From: Paracoccaceae bacterium
GTDB taxonomy: Bacteria; Pseudomonadota; Alphaproteobacteria; Rhodobacterales; Rhodobacteraceae
Reading direction: 5' to 3'
Assembly: GCA_024304985.1 (NCBI GenBank)
Contig: JAMWZC010000009.1
Span: 124,001 to 188,000 of the forward strand
Length of the DNA stretch: 64,000 nucleotides
Shown: in pieces, positions 24,740-34,919 of the stretch
Layout of the letters: each line of letters begins with the position of its first letter
Numbering within the stretch: the stretch's first letter is position 1
Made by a program: the position numbers and the translations under genes
The notes under the pieces: generated by a model
The model's database searches: none
What the model saw: the letters and a program-made list of their open reading frames with translations, nothing else
What the model was told of the DNA's origin: nothing

Positions 24740-26107
24740 ATGACGATTGCCGCCACGCCCGCCGATGGTTTCGATCTTGAGGTGCAGACGCTGATCATCG
24801 GCGCGGGGGCCTGCGGGATGGTCGCGGCGCTGGCCGCGCAGGAGGCGGGGCAAGAGGTGCTGGTGATCGAGGCTGACCCCCTGCCGCGCGGGTCCACCGC
24901 ACTGTCGGCGGGGCTGATCCCGGCGGCGGGGACGCGGTTTCAGGCGGCGGCAGGCATTGCTGACGATGCGGCGATCTTTGCCGCCGATATCCAGCGCAAG
25001 GCGCATGACGAGAATGACCCCGATCTGGTCGCGGCCTTGGCTGCTGGCTCGGGTCCGGCGATTGACTGGCTGGCGGAGCGGTTCGGTCTGCCGTTCTCGG
25101 TCGTGACCGATTTCGACTATCCCGGCCATGCGCGGCGGCGGATGCATGGCCTGCCCTCGCGGTCAGGGGCGGAACTGGTGGACCGGTTGCGCCAGACCTG
25201 CGAGGCGGAAGGCATCGACATCATCTGCGAGCGGCGCGCGACGGTGCTGCATCATGAGGCTGGCCGCATCACTGGTGTGACCGTCGCCTTGCCCGATGGC
25301 AGCACGGAATCCATCGGCTGTGAACGGCTGATCCTGGCCTGCAACGGATACGGCGGGAATCGCGCCATGGTGGCGGAGCATATGCCTGCGATCAGCGAGG
25401 CGCTCTGGTTCGGCCATGATGGCAACCGGGGCGAGGCTGTGCTGTGGGGACAGGCGCTTGGGGCGCGGACGCGGCATCTGGGGGCCTATCAGGGGCACGG
25501 CAATGTGGCGCATCCGCATGGTATCCTGATCACTTGGGCGGTCATCACCGAGGGCGGCGTGCAGGTGAACCTTGACGGGCGGCGGTTCTGGAACGAGGCG
25601 CAGGGCTATTCCGAGGCGGCGCGGGCCGTGATGGGACAGCCACAGGGGCAAGCCTGGGCGATTTTCGATGCGCGCATCGCCGGGATTGCGCGGCAATTCG
25701 CAGATTTTCAGGCGGCGGAGGCGCAGGGGGCGGTCAAGACAGCCGGGACGGTGGCGGAATTGGCTGCGGTGACGGGGCTGCCTGAAAGCGCCTTGGCCGA
25801 GACTCTGGCCGCGATCCCGCAGGGCGGCACGGATGCTTTCGGACGCAGCTTTCACACGCCACCGCTGACGCCGCCCTATGCCGCCGTGCGCGTCACCGGC
25901 GCGTTGTTCCATACGCAGGGCGGGCTGGATGTGACCGGCACCGGACGCGTGCGCCACAGGGACGGCACGCTGTTTGCGAACCTGCACGCCGCAGGGGGTG
26001 CGGCCTGCGGAGTGTCCGGCACGGCAGATAGCGGGTATCTGTCGGGCAACGGGTTGCTGAGCGCGGTCGTTCTGGGGCGCGCGGCGGGGATGGACTGGCC
26101 CGTCTGA
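24740..26107 (+). CDS. FAD-dependent oxidoreductase (fumarate reductase/succinate dehydrogenase flavoprotein-like)
   Basis: A 455-residue flavoprotein. The N-terminus has the FAD fold (LIIGAGACGMVAALAAQEAG, about residues 17-36) and an STALSAGLIPAAGTRFQ segment typical of the FRD_SDH-like family. The C-terminal part has a second FAD contact (NLHAAGGAACGVSG and DSGYLSGNGLL). Members reduce or oxidise C-C bonds next to a carboxylate. Within this operon it could introduce or remove the double bond on which the hydro-lyase acts. It starts 3 bp after the lyase gene. A hairpin follows its stop. Confidence 0.88.
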   Translation: MTIAATPADGFDLEVQTLIIGAGACGMVAALAAQEAGQEVLVIEADPLPRGSTALSAGLIPAAGTRFQAAAGIADDAAIFAADIQRKAHDENDPDLVAALAAGSGPAIDWLAERFGLPFSVVTDFDYPGHARRRMHGLPSRSGAELVDRLRQTCEAEGIDIICERRATVLHHEAGRITGVTVALPDGSTESIGCERLILACNGYGGNRAMVAEHMPAISEALWFGHDGNRGEAVLWGQALGARTRHLGAYQGHGNVAHPHGILITWAVITEGGVQVNLDGRRFWNEAQGYSEAARAVMGQPQGQAWAIFDARIAGIARQFADFQAAEAQGAVKTAGTVAELAAVTGLPESALAETLAAIPQGGTDAFGRSFHTPPLTPPYAAVRVTGALFHTQGGLDVTGTGRVRHRDGTLFANLHAAGGAACGVSGTADSGYLSGNGLLSAVVLGRAAGMDWPV

Positions 26108-26139
26108 GCCGCCCCTTGCGCCTGCGGCGGCGGGGCGGC
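26108..26139 (+). other. hairpin between the flavoprotein and sulfatase-like genes
   Basis: GCCGCCCC (26108-26115) pairs with GGGGCGGC (26132-26139). There is no T-run. It begins directly after the flavoprotein stop and probably attenuates expression of the next gene or stabilises the operon mRNA. Confidence 0.5.
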
Positions 26140-26171
26140 ACTCTTGGATCGGCACGGTTCGGGAGGGGACG

Positions 26172-27830
26172 ATGGCACCGCAGAAAAACATCCTGTTCAT
26201 CATGTTCGACCAGTTGCGCTGGGATTACCTGAGCTGCGCCGGGCATCCGCATCTGAAGACCCCGCATATCGACCGGCTGGCCGCGCAGGGTGTGCGATTT
26301 ACCCGCGCCTATGTGCAAAGCCCGATCTGCGGGGCCAGCCGGATGAGCACCTATACCGGGCGCTACACCTCGAGCCACGGGGCGCAATGGAACGGCTTTC
26401 CCCTGCGTGTGGGCGAGCAGACACTGGGCGATCACCTGCGCCGCCTTGGCATGGGATGCTGGCTGATCGGCAAGACCCATATGCGCGCCGACCGCGAGGG
26501 GATGGCCCGGCTGGGGCTGGAACCCGACAGCATGATCGGCGCGCGGCAGGCGGAATGCGGCTTTGACGTGTGGGTGCGGGATGATGGTCTGTGGGCCGAG
26601 GGGCCGGACGGGTTCTATGACGAAAGCCGCAGCCCCTATAACGCGTTTCTCAAGGCGCAGGGCTATGAGGATGACAACCCCTGGAACGCCCATGCCAATG
26701 CCGGGATCGCGGACGGGATGATGGCCAGCGGCTGGTTCATGGCCAATGCCGACAAACCCGCCAATATCGCGGAGGACCACAGCGAAACCCCATGGCTGAC
26801 GACCGAGGCGATGCGCTTCATCGCGCAGGCGGAGGGGCCGTGGTGTGCCCATGTCAGCTATATCAAGCCACATTGGCCCTATATCGTGCCGGCCCCCTAT
26901 CACGCCATGTTCGGGCGCAACCATGTGCCCGCCCCGATGCGCCATCCCGCCGAGCGCGACGATCCCCATCCCGTCTATGCGGCCTTCATGGACACGGTGA
27001 TCGGGCGCGGCTTTTCCCGTGACGAGGTGCGCGAGAAGGCCATCCCCGCCTATATGGGCCTGATCAAGCAATGCGACGATCAGATGGGGCGGCTGTTCGC
27101 CTTTCTGGAAGAGGCGGGCCGGATGCAGGACACGATGATCGTGATCACCTCGGATCATGGCGATTATCTGGGCGATCACTGGCTGGGCGAGAAGGACATG
27201 TTCCACGACTGTTCGGTCAAGGTGCCGCTGATCGTTTACGATCCGTCCCCTGCGGCGGATGCGACGCGGGGCACGACCTGCGATGCGCTGGTCGAGGCGA
27301 TTGACCTGACCGCGACCTTCATCGACTTTGCCGGGGGCGAGGTGCCGGGACATATCGTCGAAGGGCGGTCCTTGATGCCGTTCCTGCACGGGCAGGCGCC
27401 GGAAGTGTGGCGCGATTTCGCGATCTCCGAATATGACTATTCGGTGCGGCCCTTCGCCCGGACGCTGGTCCGCGACAGCCGCGATGCGCGGCTTTTCATG
27501 GTCACGGACCATCGCTGGAAGTTCATCCATGCCGAGGGCGGCTTTCGCCCGATGCTGTTCGACATGGCCCAGGACCCCGAGGAATTCTTCGATCTGGGCG
27601 ACAGCGCGGATCATGCCGAGATCATCGCGCTGATGTATGATCGTCTGGGCCGGTGGGGGCGGCGGATGTCGCAGCGGGTCACGCGGTCCGAGGCGGATAT
27701 CGCCGCGATGTCCGGCAAGTCGCAGCGCAAGGGCGTGCTTCTGGGGCTTTATGACCGGTCCGAAGTGTCCGAAGAGGTCGCCGCGCGCTATGCGCCGCGC
27801 CCGGTCAAGGATCATCGACAGGACAGGTGA
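26172..27830 (+). CDS. sulfatase-like hydrolase (phosphonate monoester hydrolase-like)
   Basis: A 552-residue alkaline-phosphatase-superfamily hydrolase without a signal peptide, so cytoplasmic. The metal-binding MFDQLRWD lies at 11-18 and TSDHGDYLGDH in the second half. The formylglycine motif reads C53-G-A-S-R57. It differs from the usual CxPSR in having Ala at the third position, a variant that some formylglycine-generating systems accept. The YHAMFG and CDDQMGRLFAFLEE segments resemble phosphonate monoester hydrolase/phosphodiesterase members more than classic arylsulfatases. GGGAGGGGACG precedes the ATG. It is 64 bp behind the catabolic operon and may belong to it. No maturation enzyme gene is in the window. 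Confidence 0.85.
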   Translation: MAPQKNILFIMFDQLRWDYLSCAGHPHLKTPHIDRLAAQGVRFTRAYVQSPICGASRMSTYTGRYTSSHGAQWNGFPLRVGEQTLGDHLRRLGMGCWLIGKTHMRADREGMARLGLEPDSMIGARQAECGFDVWVRDDGLWAEGPDGFYDESRSPYNAFLKAQGYEDDNPWNAHANAGIADGMMASGWFMANADKPANIAEDHSETPWLTTEAMRFIAQAEGPWCAHVSYIKPHWPYIVPAPYHAMFGRNHVPAPMRHPAERDDPHPVYAAFMDTVIGRGFSRDEVREKAIPAYMGLIKQCDDQMGRLFAFLEEAGRMQDTMIVITSDHGDYLGDHWLGEKDMFHDCSVKVPLIVYDPSPAADATRGTTCDALVEAIDLTATFIDFAGGEVPGHIVEGRSLMPFLHGQAPEVWRDFAISEYDYSVRPFARTLVRDSRDARLFMVTDHRWKFIHAEGGFRPMLFDMAQDPEEFFDLGDSADHAEIIALMYDRLGRWGRRMSQRVTRSEADIAAMSGKSQRKGVLLGLYDRSEVSEEVAARYAPRPVKDHRQDR

Positions 27831-27953
27831 GTGCCGAAAAACAAGGCAGTTGGACCTGCGCCTGCCGTGCAGTGCCGCAACGCAGCGCGACATATCGCCT
27901 GCCCTGCCCTGTCCGGTGTTGCGGGAATCACGGTGCGCGCGTAGGCCCCGCCT

Positions 27954-28508
27954 ATGGACAAACGTGCCCGCCTGACACGATCCGACTGGCTTATGGCCGG
28001 ACTCGCGGCTCTGGCCGAGGCGGGACCCGTCGCCCTGAAGGCCGAACCGATGGCGCGGCGGCTGGGCACGACCAAGGGCTCGTTCTACTGGCATTTCGCA
28101 GATGTGCCTGATTTCCACCTCCAGATGCTGGAGCTGTGGGCCGGGGGCGCGGTGGAGCATATCCCTGCGGCGCTGGCCGATCAGCCGACAGCCGTGGCCA
28201 AGCTGCGCCGCCTTGGCCAGATCGTGGCAGGGAGCCAGCATCCGGTTCTGGGCGACGTGCCGGTGGAACCCGCCATCCGTGCCTGGGCGCGCGAGGATGC
28301 GCGGGTTGCGGAGACGCTGGCCGCGGTGGACAGGGCGCGGATCGCCTTCATCCAGGGCTTGCTGACCGAGGTCGAGATCACAAATCCCGAAATGGCGCGG
28401 ATCATCTATGCGGCCCATGTGGGCATGCAGGACCTGACCGCGCGGGACGGGATCGACAATGCCAGCCCGATGGGATCGCTGGTCGATCTGGTGCTGGCGC
28501 TGCGCTGA
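27954..28508 (+). CDS. TetR/AcrR family transcriptional regulator
   Basis: A 184-residue regulator. The helix-turn-helix is at about residues 25-50 (MARRLGTTKGSFYWHFAD), which is the canonical TetR recognition segment. The C-terminal domain is all-helical and diverged. It lies 123 bp after the sulfatase-like gene and converges with recO, with 5 bp between stop codons. Whether it controls the sulfatase-like gene is unknown; the intervening gap has no obvious palindrome. Confidence 0.88.
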   Translation: MDKRARLTRSDWLMAGLAALAEAGPVALKAEPMARRLGTTKGSFYWHFADVPDFHLQMLELWAGGAVEHIPAALADQPTAVAKLRRLGQIVAGSQHPVLGDVPVEPAIRAWAREDARVAETLAAVDRARIAFIQGLLTEVEITNPEMARIIYAAHVGMQDLTARDGIDNASPMGSLVDLVLALR

Positions 28509-28513
28509 TCCGG

Positions 28514-29248
28514 TCAGCTCGCCGCAATCCGCCGTGCGAAGCCATCCACGAAACGCTGTCTCGCCTCGGGCAGGGGTTTGTTGCCCAGTGCGGGGGCCAG
28601 ATGTTCGCGCAGGAAATGGCCCGTGGTGCGAAAGCCTTCGGCGATATCCGCATCCGGCGCCGGGCCATGGCCCATCAGGCAGGGTGGTAGCGGCAACAGG
28701 CGGTCGGCCCAGTCGCCCGCGCCCGCCCGCGACACCGCGCGGCCTGATCGCGGCGAAACATAGCTCAGGTCATTGGCACCATGCCCCAGAACGGCGCAGG
28801 TGCTGAGGTCCAGACCGAAGCCTGTCTCTTCCAGCAGGGCCAGTTCCCATTGCAGATAGGCCAGAGGCCAGAGGTCCTGATCGCCCAGCAGGTCCAGCAG
28901 CGCCTCGCTGCGGGCATAGAGCGCGGGATGGGCCTCGCGTTCGGGCAGGGCGAACAACAGCAGAGCGGTCACGGCGTTCAGCCCCGACAGCGCCTGCCGG
29001 TCCGACAGCGCCGCCGCGCGGGAGCGCATGGGTTCGACCGTATAGCTGCCGATATGATCCTCCAGCCGGGCGCGCCATGTCACGTCAAGCTGTGCGCCGG
29101 GTTGCAGGATGGGGGCGATCTTGCGGCTGGCGCCGCCGCGCACCACACCGGCGTGGCGACCATGATCCAGCGTGAACACCTCGATGATGGCCGCGGATTC
29201 ACCGTGCCGTCTGCTGCTCAGCAATATCCCCTGATCGCGCCAATCCAT
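28514..29248 (-). CDS. recO: DNA repair protein RecO
   Basis: A 244-residue RecO, which loads RecA at gaps with RecR and anneals single strands. The N-terminal OB fold starts [16 protein letters not shown], and the helical C-terminal domain has [18 protein letters not shown]. Length is normal. It is the last gene of the leftward block lepB-rnc-era-DUF1491-recO found widely in Rhodobacteraceae. Confidence 0.95.
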   Translation of the reverse strand: MDWRDQGILLSSRRHGESAAIIEVFTLDHGRHAGVVRGGASRKIAPILQPGAQLDVTWRARLEDHIGSYTVEPMRSRAAALSDRQALSGLNAVTALLLFALPEREAHPALYARSEALLDLLGDQDLWPLAYLQWELALLEETGFGLDLSTCAVLGHGANDLSYVSPRSGRAVSRAGAGDWADRLLPLPPCLMGHGPAPDADIAEGFRTTGHFLREHLAPALGNKPLPEARQRFVDGFARRIAAS

Positions 29249-29270
29249 GCGGTGACTATAGACCCTGCGG

Positions 29271-29606
29271 TCAGTCCGACAATCCCGGTTGATCCAGCAG
29301 GTGGCGGCCCTGCCGGTCCTCGACCTCGATCACCCAGATGTCGCGGTCGCGGTCGCGCTGGCGGCGCAGGGCGGCGTCCACCTCGGCCTCCTCGCCCTCG
29401 GCGAGCACGACCCATGCGCGGTTCCCGGTCATCAGGTCGAAGGAGCGTTGGAACACGCGCGCCTGCCCGTCCAGCGTGTTCAGCTTGACCAGGACCGCGC
29501 CGCCCGTGTCATCGCCATGGGCCACGACAAAGGCGGGGATATCGGCAAGCCTGAGCCGCGCCAGATAGGCCGCGACCCAGAAACCGGCGGTCAGCCTGTC
29601 GGACAT
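29271..29606 (-). CDS. DUF1491 family protein
   Basis: A 111-residue cytoplasmic protein of DUF1491, typical of alphaproteobacteria and usually next to era and recO as here. The conserved beginning is [20 protein letters not shown]. Other family blocks are [13 protein letters not shown] and the [19 protein letters not shown] stretch near the end. The start at 29606 was fixed by this conserved beginning; the frame stays open upstream into era without support. The biochemical role is unknown. It lies 22 bp before recO and 53 bp after era. Confidence 0.88.
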   Translation of the reverse strand: MSDRLTAGFWVAAYLARLRLADIPAFVVAHGDDTGGAVLVKLNTLDGQARVFQRSFDLMTGNRAWVVLAEGEEAEVDAALRRQRDRDRDIWVIEVEDRQGRHLLDQPGLSD

Positions 29607-29659
29607 GGCACGCGCCCCTGCTTCATCTTGCCAAAAATACTCATTGCGCGAGGGCGGCG

Positions 29660-30565
29660 TCAGGCATTGCCGTCTTTGAAGTCGAGACCCATTTCGGAAT
29701 AGCGTTCCGCCTCGTCCAGCCAGTTTTCGCGCACTTTCACTTGCAGGAAGAGATGGACCTTGCGGCCCAGAAATTCCTCCATCTCGGCGCGGGCGGCCTG
29801 GCCGATGGCCTTGATCGTCTCCCCCTTGTTGCCCAGCACGATGCCCTTGTGGCCGTCGCGGATCACATAGATGATCTGGTCGATCTTGGCCGAACCGTCC
29901 TTGCGCTCTTCCCAGTTTTCCGTCTCGACGGTCAGCTGATAGGGCAGTTCCTGATGCAGGCGCAGGGTCAACTTTTCGCGGGTCATTTCGGCGGCGATCA
30001 TGCGCATGGGCAGATCGGCGATCTGGTCCTCGGGGTAGAGCCATGGGCCTTCGGGCAGTTCTTTCGCCAGCCATTCGCGCAACGCCTGCACGCCGTGGCC
30101 TTTTTCGGCGGAGATCATGAAGGTTTCCACGAAGGGGAAACGGTCGTTGAGGTCTTTCGTCAGGCCCAGCAGCACCTCGGATTGCACGCGGTCGATCTTG
30201 TTGATGGCCAGCGCCACGGGGCGGCTTTTGCCGATGCCTTCCAGCCCGGCGAGAATCTTCTGCACGCCATCGGTGACGCCGCGATGCGCCTCGACCAGCA
30301 GGACGACGATATCGGCATCGGCCGCACCGCCCCAGGCCGCCGCGACCATCGCGCGGTCAAGCCTGCGTTTGGGCGCGAAAAGGCCGGGCGTATCCACAAA
30401 GACGATCTGGGCGTCGCCTTCCATCGCCACACCGCGGATGCGGGCACGGGTGGTCTGCACCTTGTGGGTGACGATCGAGACCTTGGCCCCCACCATCCGG
30501 TTGAGAAGCGTCGATTTCCCTGCGTTCGGCTCGCCGATGAGGGCCACAAAACCTGCGCGTGTCAT
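29660..30565 (-). CDS. era: GTPase Era
   Basis: A 301-residue Era, the GTPase that binds the 3' end of 16S rRNA and assists 30S assembly. G-motifs are clear: G1 GEPNAGKST (11-19), G3 DTPG and G4 NKID. The C-terminal KH domain contains [19 protein letters not shown]. It overlaps rnc by 4 nt (ATGA). Confidence 0.97.
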   Translation of the reverse strand: MTRAGFVALIGEPNAGKSTLLNRMVGAKVSIVTHKVQTTRARIRGVAMEGDAQIVFVDTPGLFAPKRRLDRAMVAAAWGGAADADIVVLLVEAHRGVTDGVQKILAGLEGIGKSRPVALAINKIDRVQSEVLLGLTKDLNDRFPFVETFMISAEKGHGVQALREWLAKELPEGPWLYPEDQIADLPMRMIAAEMTREKLTLRLHQELPYQLTVETENWEERKDGSAKIDQIIYVIRDGHKGIVLGNKGETIKAIGQAARAEMEEFLGRKVHLFLQVKVRENWLDEAERYSEMGLDFKDGNA

Positions 30566-31245
30566 GCGCTCTCCAATCTGTCCAGCAGGGCCTTGGCCGC
30601 TGCCTGTTCCGCCTGCCGCTTGGAGCCGGCGGTGGCGGCTTCCGCCTCGCCATTCTCAAGCTGGGCCGACATTGTGAATACCGGGGCATGATCCGGCCCG
30701 GACCGTTTCAGTTCAACATATCTGGGGGGCGGCAGACCGCGGGCCTGTGCCCATTCCTGCAGGGCGGTCTTGGCATCGCGGGCATCTTCCTCGACCGCGG
30801 CGATCCGTTTGCCCCAAAGCCGCAGGATCATGGACCGTGCCGCCTCGAAACCGGCATCCAGATAGACGGCGGCGATCAGGGCCTCCATCGCATCGCCCAA
30901 GAGCGCCAGTTTGCGGCGCCCGCCCGAGATCATCTCGGAGCGGCCCAGTTTCAGCGCGTCGCCAAGGTCGATCTGGCGCGCGACATCGGCGCAGGCTTCC
31001 TTGCGGACCAAGGCGTTATAGCGCGGGGCGAGTTGGCCTTCGGTCGCGGTGGGATCGTCGGACAGCAAGGCTTCGGCCATCACGAGGCCCAGCACGCGGT
31101 CGCCCAGAAACTCAAGCCGCTGGTTGTCGTCCCGCGTGGCCGATGACATCGAGGAATGTGTCACCGCGCGCAGCAGAAGTTCGGGCCGCTGGAATGTATG
31201 CCCTATCCGGCCTTCGAGTGCCTTGAGATCCGCCGAGAGCCTCAC
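30562..31245 (-). CDS. rnc: ribonuclease III
   Basis: A 227-residue RNase III that cleaves double-stranded RNA in rRNA maturation and regulation. The signature [19 protein letters not shown] is in the N-terminal catalytic domain, [16 protein letters not shown] carries the second metal-binding acids, and the C-terminal dsRNA-binding domain ends in [17 protein letters not shown]. The GTG at 31245 is chosen as start. It overlaps the lepB stop as GTGA and gives an N-terminus matching the family; an upstream ATG at 31278 would add 11 residues inside lepB. Confidence 0.95.
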   Translation of the reverse strand: MRLSADLKALEGRIGHTFQRPELLLRAVTHSSMSSATRDDNQRLEFLGDRVLGLVMAEALLSDDPTATEGQLAPRYNALVRKEACADVARQIDLGDALKLGRSEMISGGRRKLALLGDAMEALIAAVYLDAGFEAARSMILRLWGKRIAAVEEDARDAKTALQEWAQARGLPPPRYVELKRSGPDHAPVFTMSAQLENGEAEAATAGSKRQAEQAAAKALLDRLESA

Positions 31246-32078
31246 TCGATCCCCTTGAAGTAGCGGTCGCTGCGCCATGTCCAGAAGGCCAGCATGGATG
31301 TGCCTGCGGAAGAGAACATGATCCGGTCGGCGCGGCCGATCAGGTTCTCGTAGGGCACGAAGCCGACGCCGCCCGCCTGCTGCGGCACGCGGCTGTCGGT
31401 GGAATTGTCGCGGTTGTCACCCATGAAGAAATAGTGCCCGGCGGGCACGGTATAGAGCGGCGTATCATCCGAGCTTTGACGCCCGATGTTCAGCACAGTG
31501 TGGCTGCGGCCTTCGGGCAGGGTTTCGATCTGGCGCGATTTGAGGCATGCCCCGCCTTCGCCCACGGGGCCGTTCTCGCAGCGCGGGCGCAGGCGTTGGG
31601 GGCCCTGGGCGGTCATGACTTCTTCGAAGATGCCGTCGTCCTGCAGTTGCACGGGCTGGCCGTTGATGTGCAGGACGCTGTCGATCACCTGCACGGTTTC
31701 CCCCGGCAGGCCGACAAGGCGCTTGATGTAATCCTGACCGTTCACCGGATGGCGGAAGACGACCACGTCGCCGCGTTCCGGCTCTCCGCCCAGAAGGCGG
31801 GTGTTGTCGCCCCCCACAAAGCCGCAGATATCCTTGGCGTCGATGTTCAGCCCCACCACCGGCACGCGGATCGTGGGGCAGGAGGCGAAGGAATAGCCAT
31901 AGGTCATCTTGTTGACGAAAAGGAAATCCCCGATCAGCAGCGTCTCTTTCATGGAGCCGGAGGGAATCCAGAACGGCTGGAAGAAAAGCGTGCGGAAGAT
32001 GCCCGCGATCAGCAGGGCATAGACGATGGTCTTGATCGTCTCGATGATGGAATTGCCTTTTTTGGCGTCCGTGGCCAT
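31242..32078 (-). CDS. lepB: signal peptidase I
   Basis: A 278-residue membrane-anchored protease that removes signal peptides from exported proteins. One N-terminal transmembrane helix (about 14-34) is followed by box B with the catalytic Ser ([14 protein letters not shown]), box D with the catalytic Lys ([11 protein letters not shown]) and box [12 protein letters not shown]. It heads the lepB-rnc-era segment. Its product would process the many exported proteins in this window. Confidence 0.96.
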   Translation of the reverse strand: MATDAKKGNSIIETIKTIVYALLIAGIFRTLFFQPFWIPSGSMKETLLIGDFLFVNKMTYGYSFASCPTIRVPVVGLNIDAKDICGFVGGDNTRLLGGEPERGDVVVFRHPVNGQDYIKRLVGLPGETVQVIDSVLHINGQPVQLQDDGIFEEVMTAQGPQRLRPRCENGPVGEGGACLKSRQIETLPEGRSHTVLNIGRQSSDDTPLYTVPAGHYFFMGDNRDNSTDSRVPQQAGGVGFVPYENLIGRADRIMFSSAGTSMLAFWTWRSDRYFKGIE

Positions 32079-32186
32079 AGGGTCGTGCTCCTGCTCGGGC
32101 GGGTCAGCGCTACATGATGGGCGGGGGGGCGCGAGTCAAGCCAAGCCGGGCGCAATGGGCCGCGGCGACACCCCGGTTTTGCCTGC

Positions 32187-32600
32187 TTAAGGGACTTTCT
32201 CGGCGATCGGTCGCGCCTCGATCACCACGAAGGCCTGCGCCCAGGGGTGATCGTCGGTCAGGGTGACGTGGATGATGGCCTCGTGCCCCGGTGGGGTCAT
32301 CGCGGCGAGGCGTTCTGCGGCCCAGCCCGTCACCTGCATCTGCGGCTGACCGCTGCGCAGGTTGGTCACGACCATGTCGCGCCAGCTGATGCCCATGCGC
32401 AGGCCGGTCCCCAGCGCCTTGGAGCAGGCCTCCTTGGCGGCCCAACGTTTGGCATAGGTGCCGGCCACGTCCTTGCGGCGTTCGGCCTTGGCCTGTTCGG
32501 TGGGGGTAAACACGCGGTTGCGGAAACGGTCGCCGAAGCGGTCCAGCGTCGCGGCGATACGGTCGATATTCGCAAGGTCGGTGCCGATGCCAAGGATCAT
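32187..32600 (-). CDS. acpS: holo-[acyl-carrier-protein] synthase
   Basis: A 137-residue AcpS, which transfers 4'-phosphopantetheine from CoA to acyl carrier protein. The metal-binding Asp is in [15 protein letters not shown] and the second acid in [17 protein letters not shown]. Length is typical. The frame is open further upstream, but the family start is the MILGIGTD at 32600. It lies between the hydrolase gene at 32615 and lepB, all on the same strand. Confidence 0.95.
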   Translation of the reverse strand: MILGIGTDLANIDRIAATLDRFGDRFRNRVFTPTEQAKAERRKDVAGTYAKRWAAKEACSKALGTGLRMGISWRDMVVTNLRSGQPQMQVTGWAAERLAAMTPPGHEAIIHVTLTDDHPWAQAFVVIEARPIAEKVP

Positions 32601-32614
32601 CGCTTGTTCCCTTG

Positions 32615-34135
32615 TTAGCCGGTGGCGCTGAACAGCGGGAAGCTGACGCCCAGCGCCCATGCCAGCGCCAGACCCAGCCCAAGACCGGCGGCGGCCGCGC
32701 CGCTGCGTTGTGCCACCCAGCGGCCCATGAGGCCATAGATCACATAAAATAGCAGGATCACAGGCGCGATGAGGACCAGAAAGAACAGTTCCGACGGGTC
32801 CAGGGCCACGGCGAGTCCGAGCGAGGCCAGAACGCCCAGACGCGCGAGGATGCGCCTGCCCCATGTGCCGCGCCCTGCCCCGCTGATCAGGGCATCTGCC
32901 AGCATGAAGGGCACTGCGCCCAAGGCGAGGGCCGCGATGATCCAGCCACGCTCGGCCGTGGGCCAGTAATTCGCGCCGTAGCGGTCAAGGGCCAGACCGA
33001 ACACCGCCAGCCCCCAGAGGATCAGGGCGATTGTCGCCAGCGGCGCGACCGGACCGGGGCGCAGGCCGAAGCGCCAGAGCAGCGCCAGTTGCAGAGCGCC
33101 GTAGATCATGAGGTGCACCGCCAGATGATCGGCGACCAGCACGGGCAATGTCTTGACGCCCAGCAGCACCGCCACGACCGGGGCCGCGACCATGGGCACC
33201 AGCAGCGCCAGCGTGAACTGGCGTCCGGTGATCGGGGGCAAGGGCGCGGCTGTTGCTGGCAAGAGGCGCGACAGAGGCCATGCCAGCGTCACGATGGCGG
33301 CCAGCAGGGCGGCCAGCCATGCGCCCGTGGCGGGCGGGGTTATCGTGCTGGAGCGGCCATAGGAGGTATCCAGCCAGTCCAGCGCGGCCGCCTGCCCCGT
33401 CTGGCTGAAGAGGACACCCACATGTTCCACGCCCGGTGCGACGATGACGGCGCGGCGGATGGTGTCTTGCGTGACGGTGTCGCCTTCTTGCGCGTCAGGG
33501 GCAACCATGTGCAGGGCCTTCAGGGCGAAGGCGCGCAAGGGCGGTTCACCCTGCCCCGAGATCAGCAGCATGTCGGCGGGGAAATCGGCTGTCACCGCCT
33601 GAGAAAAGGCGGAAATGGCGATGATCGGGCCGATGCCAGGGTCTGCTGCGGCGGCGCGGATGATGATGTCGGTGGCCATGGAATGGCCCAGAAGCGCGAC
33701 GGGGCCGGTCCAGCCTTCCGCCTGCCGCCCGGCGGCGACGACGTCCCGCGTCTGTTCGACCAGACGCATCGTGGTGCCTTCGATCACGGTGACATCGCCC
33801 GTCATCGGCTGCGGGTTGCGGCCATGCCCGTGGAAATCGAAGGACCAGACGCGGTAGCCCGCCTGCGCCAGTGGCAGCGCGTAGCCCTGCATCATCTGGC
33901 GCGATCCGGCGAAGCCATGGGCGACGATGACCAGCGGGCCGTCTGCCTTGGCCAAGGCGGCGCGGGTGACGGGAGTTCCGGCGATGTTCTGGGTTTGCAG
34001 GATCAGGCCGCTGCGCGCGGATTCGAGTTGCCAGACCGACAGCAGCGCGACAATCAGGCCCAGCAGCACGGTGCCCCGCCGCCAGAGGGCCATGCGCCGA
34101 CGGCGGGCCGGATCCCCCTTGCGCCGTCGCGCCAC
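32615..34135 (-). CDS. alpha/beta hydrolase with a multi-helix membrane domain
   Basis: A protein of about 506 residues. After a basic N-terminus and one transmembrane helix comes an alpha/beta-hydrolase domain: [14 protein letters not shown] (oxyanion region), FDFHGHGRN and the nucleophile elbow LLGHSMATD. The last 230 residues contain about eight hydrophobic helices. The hydrolase should face outside or inside depending on the first helix; the substrate is unknown. The start is uncertain: GTG at 34135 lies 4 bp after the pdxJ stop with AGGG upstream, and ATG at 34093 is an alternative that loses the basic segment. It is inserted between pdxJ and acpS. Confidence 0.8.
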   Translation of the reverse strand: MARRRKGDPARRRRMALWRRGTVLLGLIVALLSVWQLESARSGLILQTQNIAGTPVTRAALAKADGPLVIVAHGFAGSRQMMQGYALPLAQAGYRVWSFDFHGHGRNPQPMTGDVTVIEGTTMRLVEQTRDVVAAGRQAEGWTGPVALLGHSMATDIIIRAAAADPGIGPIIAISAFSQAVTADFPADMLLISGQGEPPLRAFALKALHMVAPDAQEGDTVTQDTIRRAVIVAPGVEHVGVLFSQTGQAAALDWLDTSYGRSSTITPPATGAWLAALLAAIVTLAWPLSRLLPATAAPLPPITGRQFTLALLVPMVAAPVVAVLLGVKTLPVLVADHLAVHLMIYGALQLALLWRFGLRPGPVAPLATIALILWGLAVFGLALDRYGANYWPTAERGWIIAALALGAVPFMLADALISGAGRGTWGRRILARLGVLASLGLAVALDPSELFFLVLIAPVILLFYVIYGLMGRWVAQRSGAAAAGLGLGLALAWALGVSFPLFSATG

Positions 34136-34139
34136 GGGA

Positions 34140-34901
34140 TCAGCCCTGCACTGGGGCGCGGGCCGCATCCATCAGGCGGCGCATTTCGTGGATGGCGGGG
34201 GCCAGACCGCGAAAGATCGACTCGCCGATGATGAAATGGCCGATGTTCAGCTCCATCACCTCGGGGAAGGCGGCGACGGGTTGCACGGTCTCATAGTTCA
34301 GGCCGTGGCCTGCGTGGACTTCAAGCCCCAGAGAATGAGCAAAGGCCGACATCTCGCGCAGGCGTTCCAGTTCGGCGTCACGGGCGTCCGTATGGCCTTC
34401 GGCATGGGCGTCGCAATAGGCGCCGGTATGCAGTTCGATCACCTCGGCCCCGATGCGGTGGGCGGCTTCGATCTGGCGGGCATCGGCGGCGATGAAGATC
34501 GACACGCGGCAGCCTGCTTCGCGCAGAGGGGCGATATAGCCGGCGAGGCGGTTTTCCTCGCGCGCGACTTCGAGCCCGCCTTCGGTCGTGCGTTCCTCGC
34601 GCTTTTCGGGGACGATACAGACCGCATGGGGTTTGTGGCGCAGGGCGATCCGTTGCATTTCCTCGGTCGCGGCCATCTCGAAGTTCAAAGGCACGCTGAG
34701 GACCTGCATCAGCCCTTCGATGTCTGCGTCCGAGATGTGGCGGCGGTCTTCGCGCAGGTGGGCGGTGATGCCGTCGGCGCCCGCCTCCTCGGCCAGTTTG
34801 GCGGCGCGCAGGGGATCGGGATAGGCTCCGCCGCGCGCGTTGCGCACGGTGGCCACATGGTCGATGTTCACGCCAAGACGCAGCTTTCCAAGGGGTTTCA
34901 T
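34140..34901 (-). CDS. pdxJ: pyridoxine 5'-phosphate synthase
   Basis: A 253-residue PdxJ, which condenses 1-deoxyxylulose 5-phosphate with aminoacetone phosphate to make pyridoxine phosphate. The start [17 protein letters not shown], the block [12 protein letters not shown] and the [14 protein letters not shown] segment are diagnostic. AAAGGAAT precedes the ATG. It provides PLP precursors; several PLP enzymes are encoded later in the window. Confidence 0.97.
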   Translation of the reverse strand: MKPLGKLRLGVNIDHVATVRNARGGAYPDPLRAAKLAEEAGADGITAHLREDRRHISDADIEGLMQVLSVPLNFEMAATEEMQRIALRHKPHAVCIVPEKREERTTEGGLEVAREENRLAGYIAPLREAGCRVSIFIAADARQIEAAHRIGAEVIELHTGAYCDAHAEGHTDARDAELERLREMSAFAHSLGLEVHAGHGLNYETVQPVAAFPEVMELNIGHFIIGESIFRGLAPAIHEMRRLMDAARAPVQG

Positions 34902-34919
34902 CGGCCTATTCCTTTCGGG

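Noticed and set aside
25893-28418. An 841-codon open frame on the minus strand
   Set aside because: Antisense to the sulfatase-like and TetR genes; composition is that of a GC-driven shadow.
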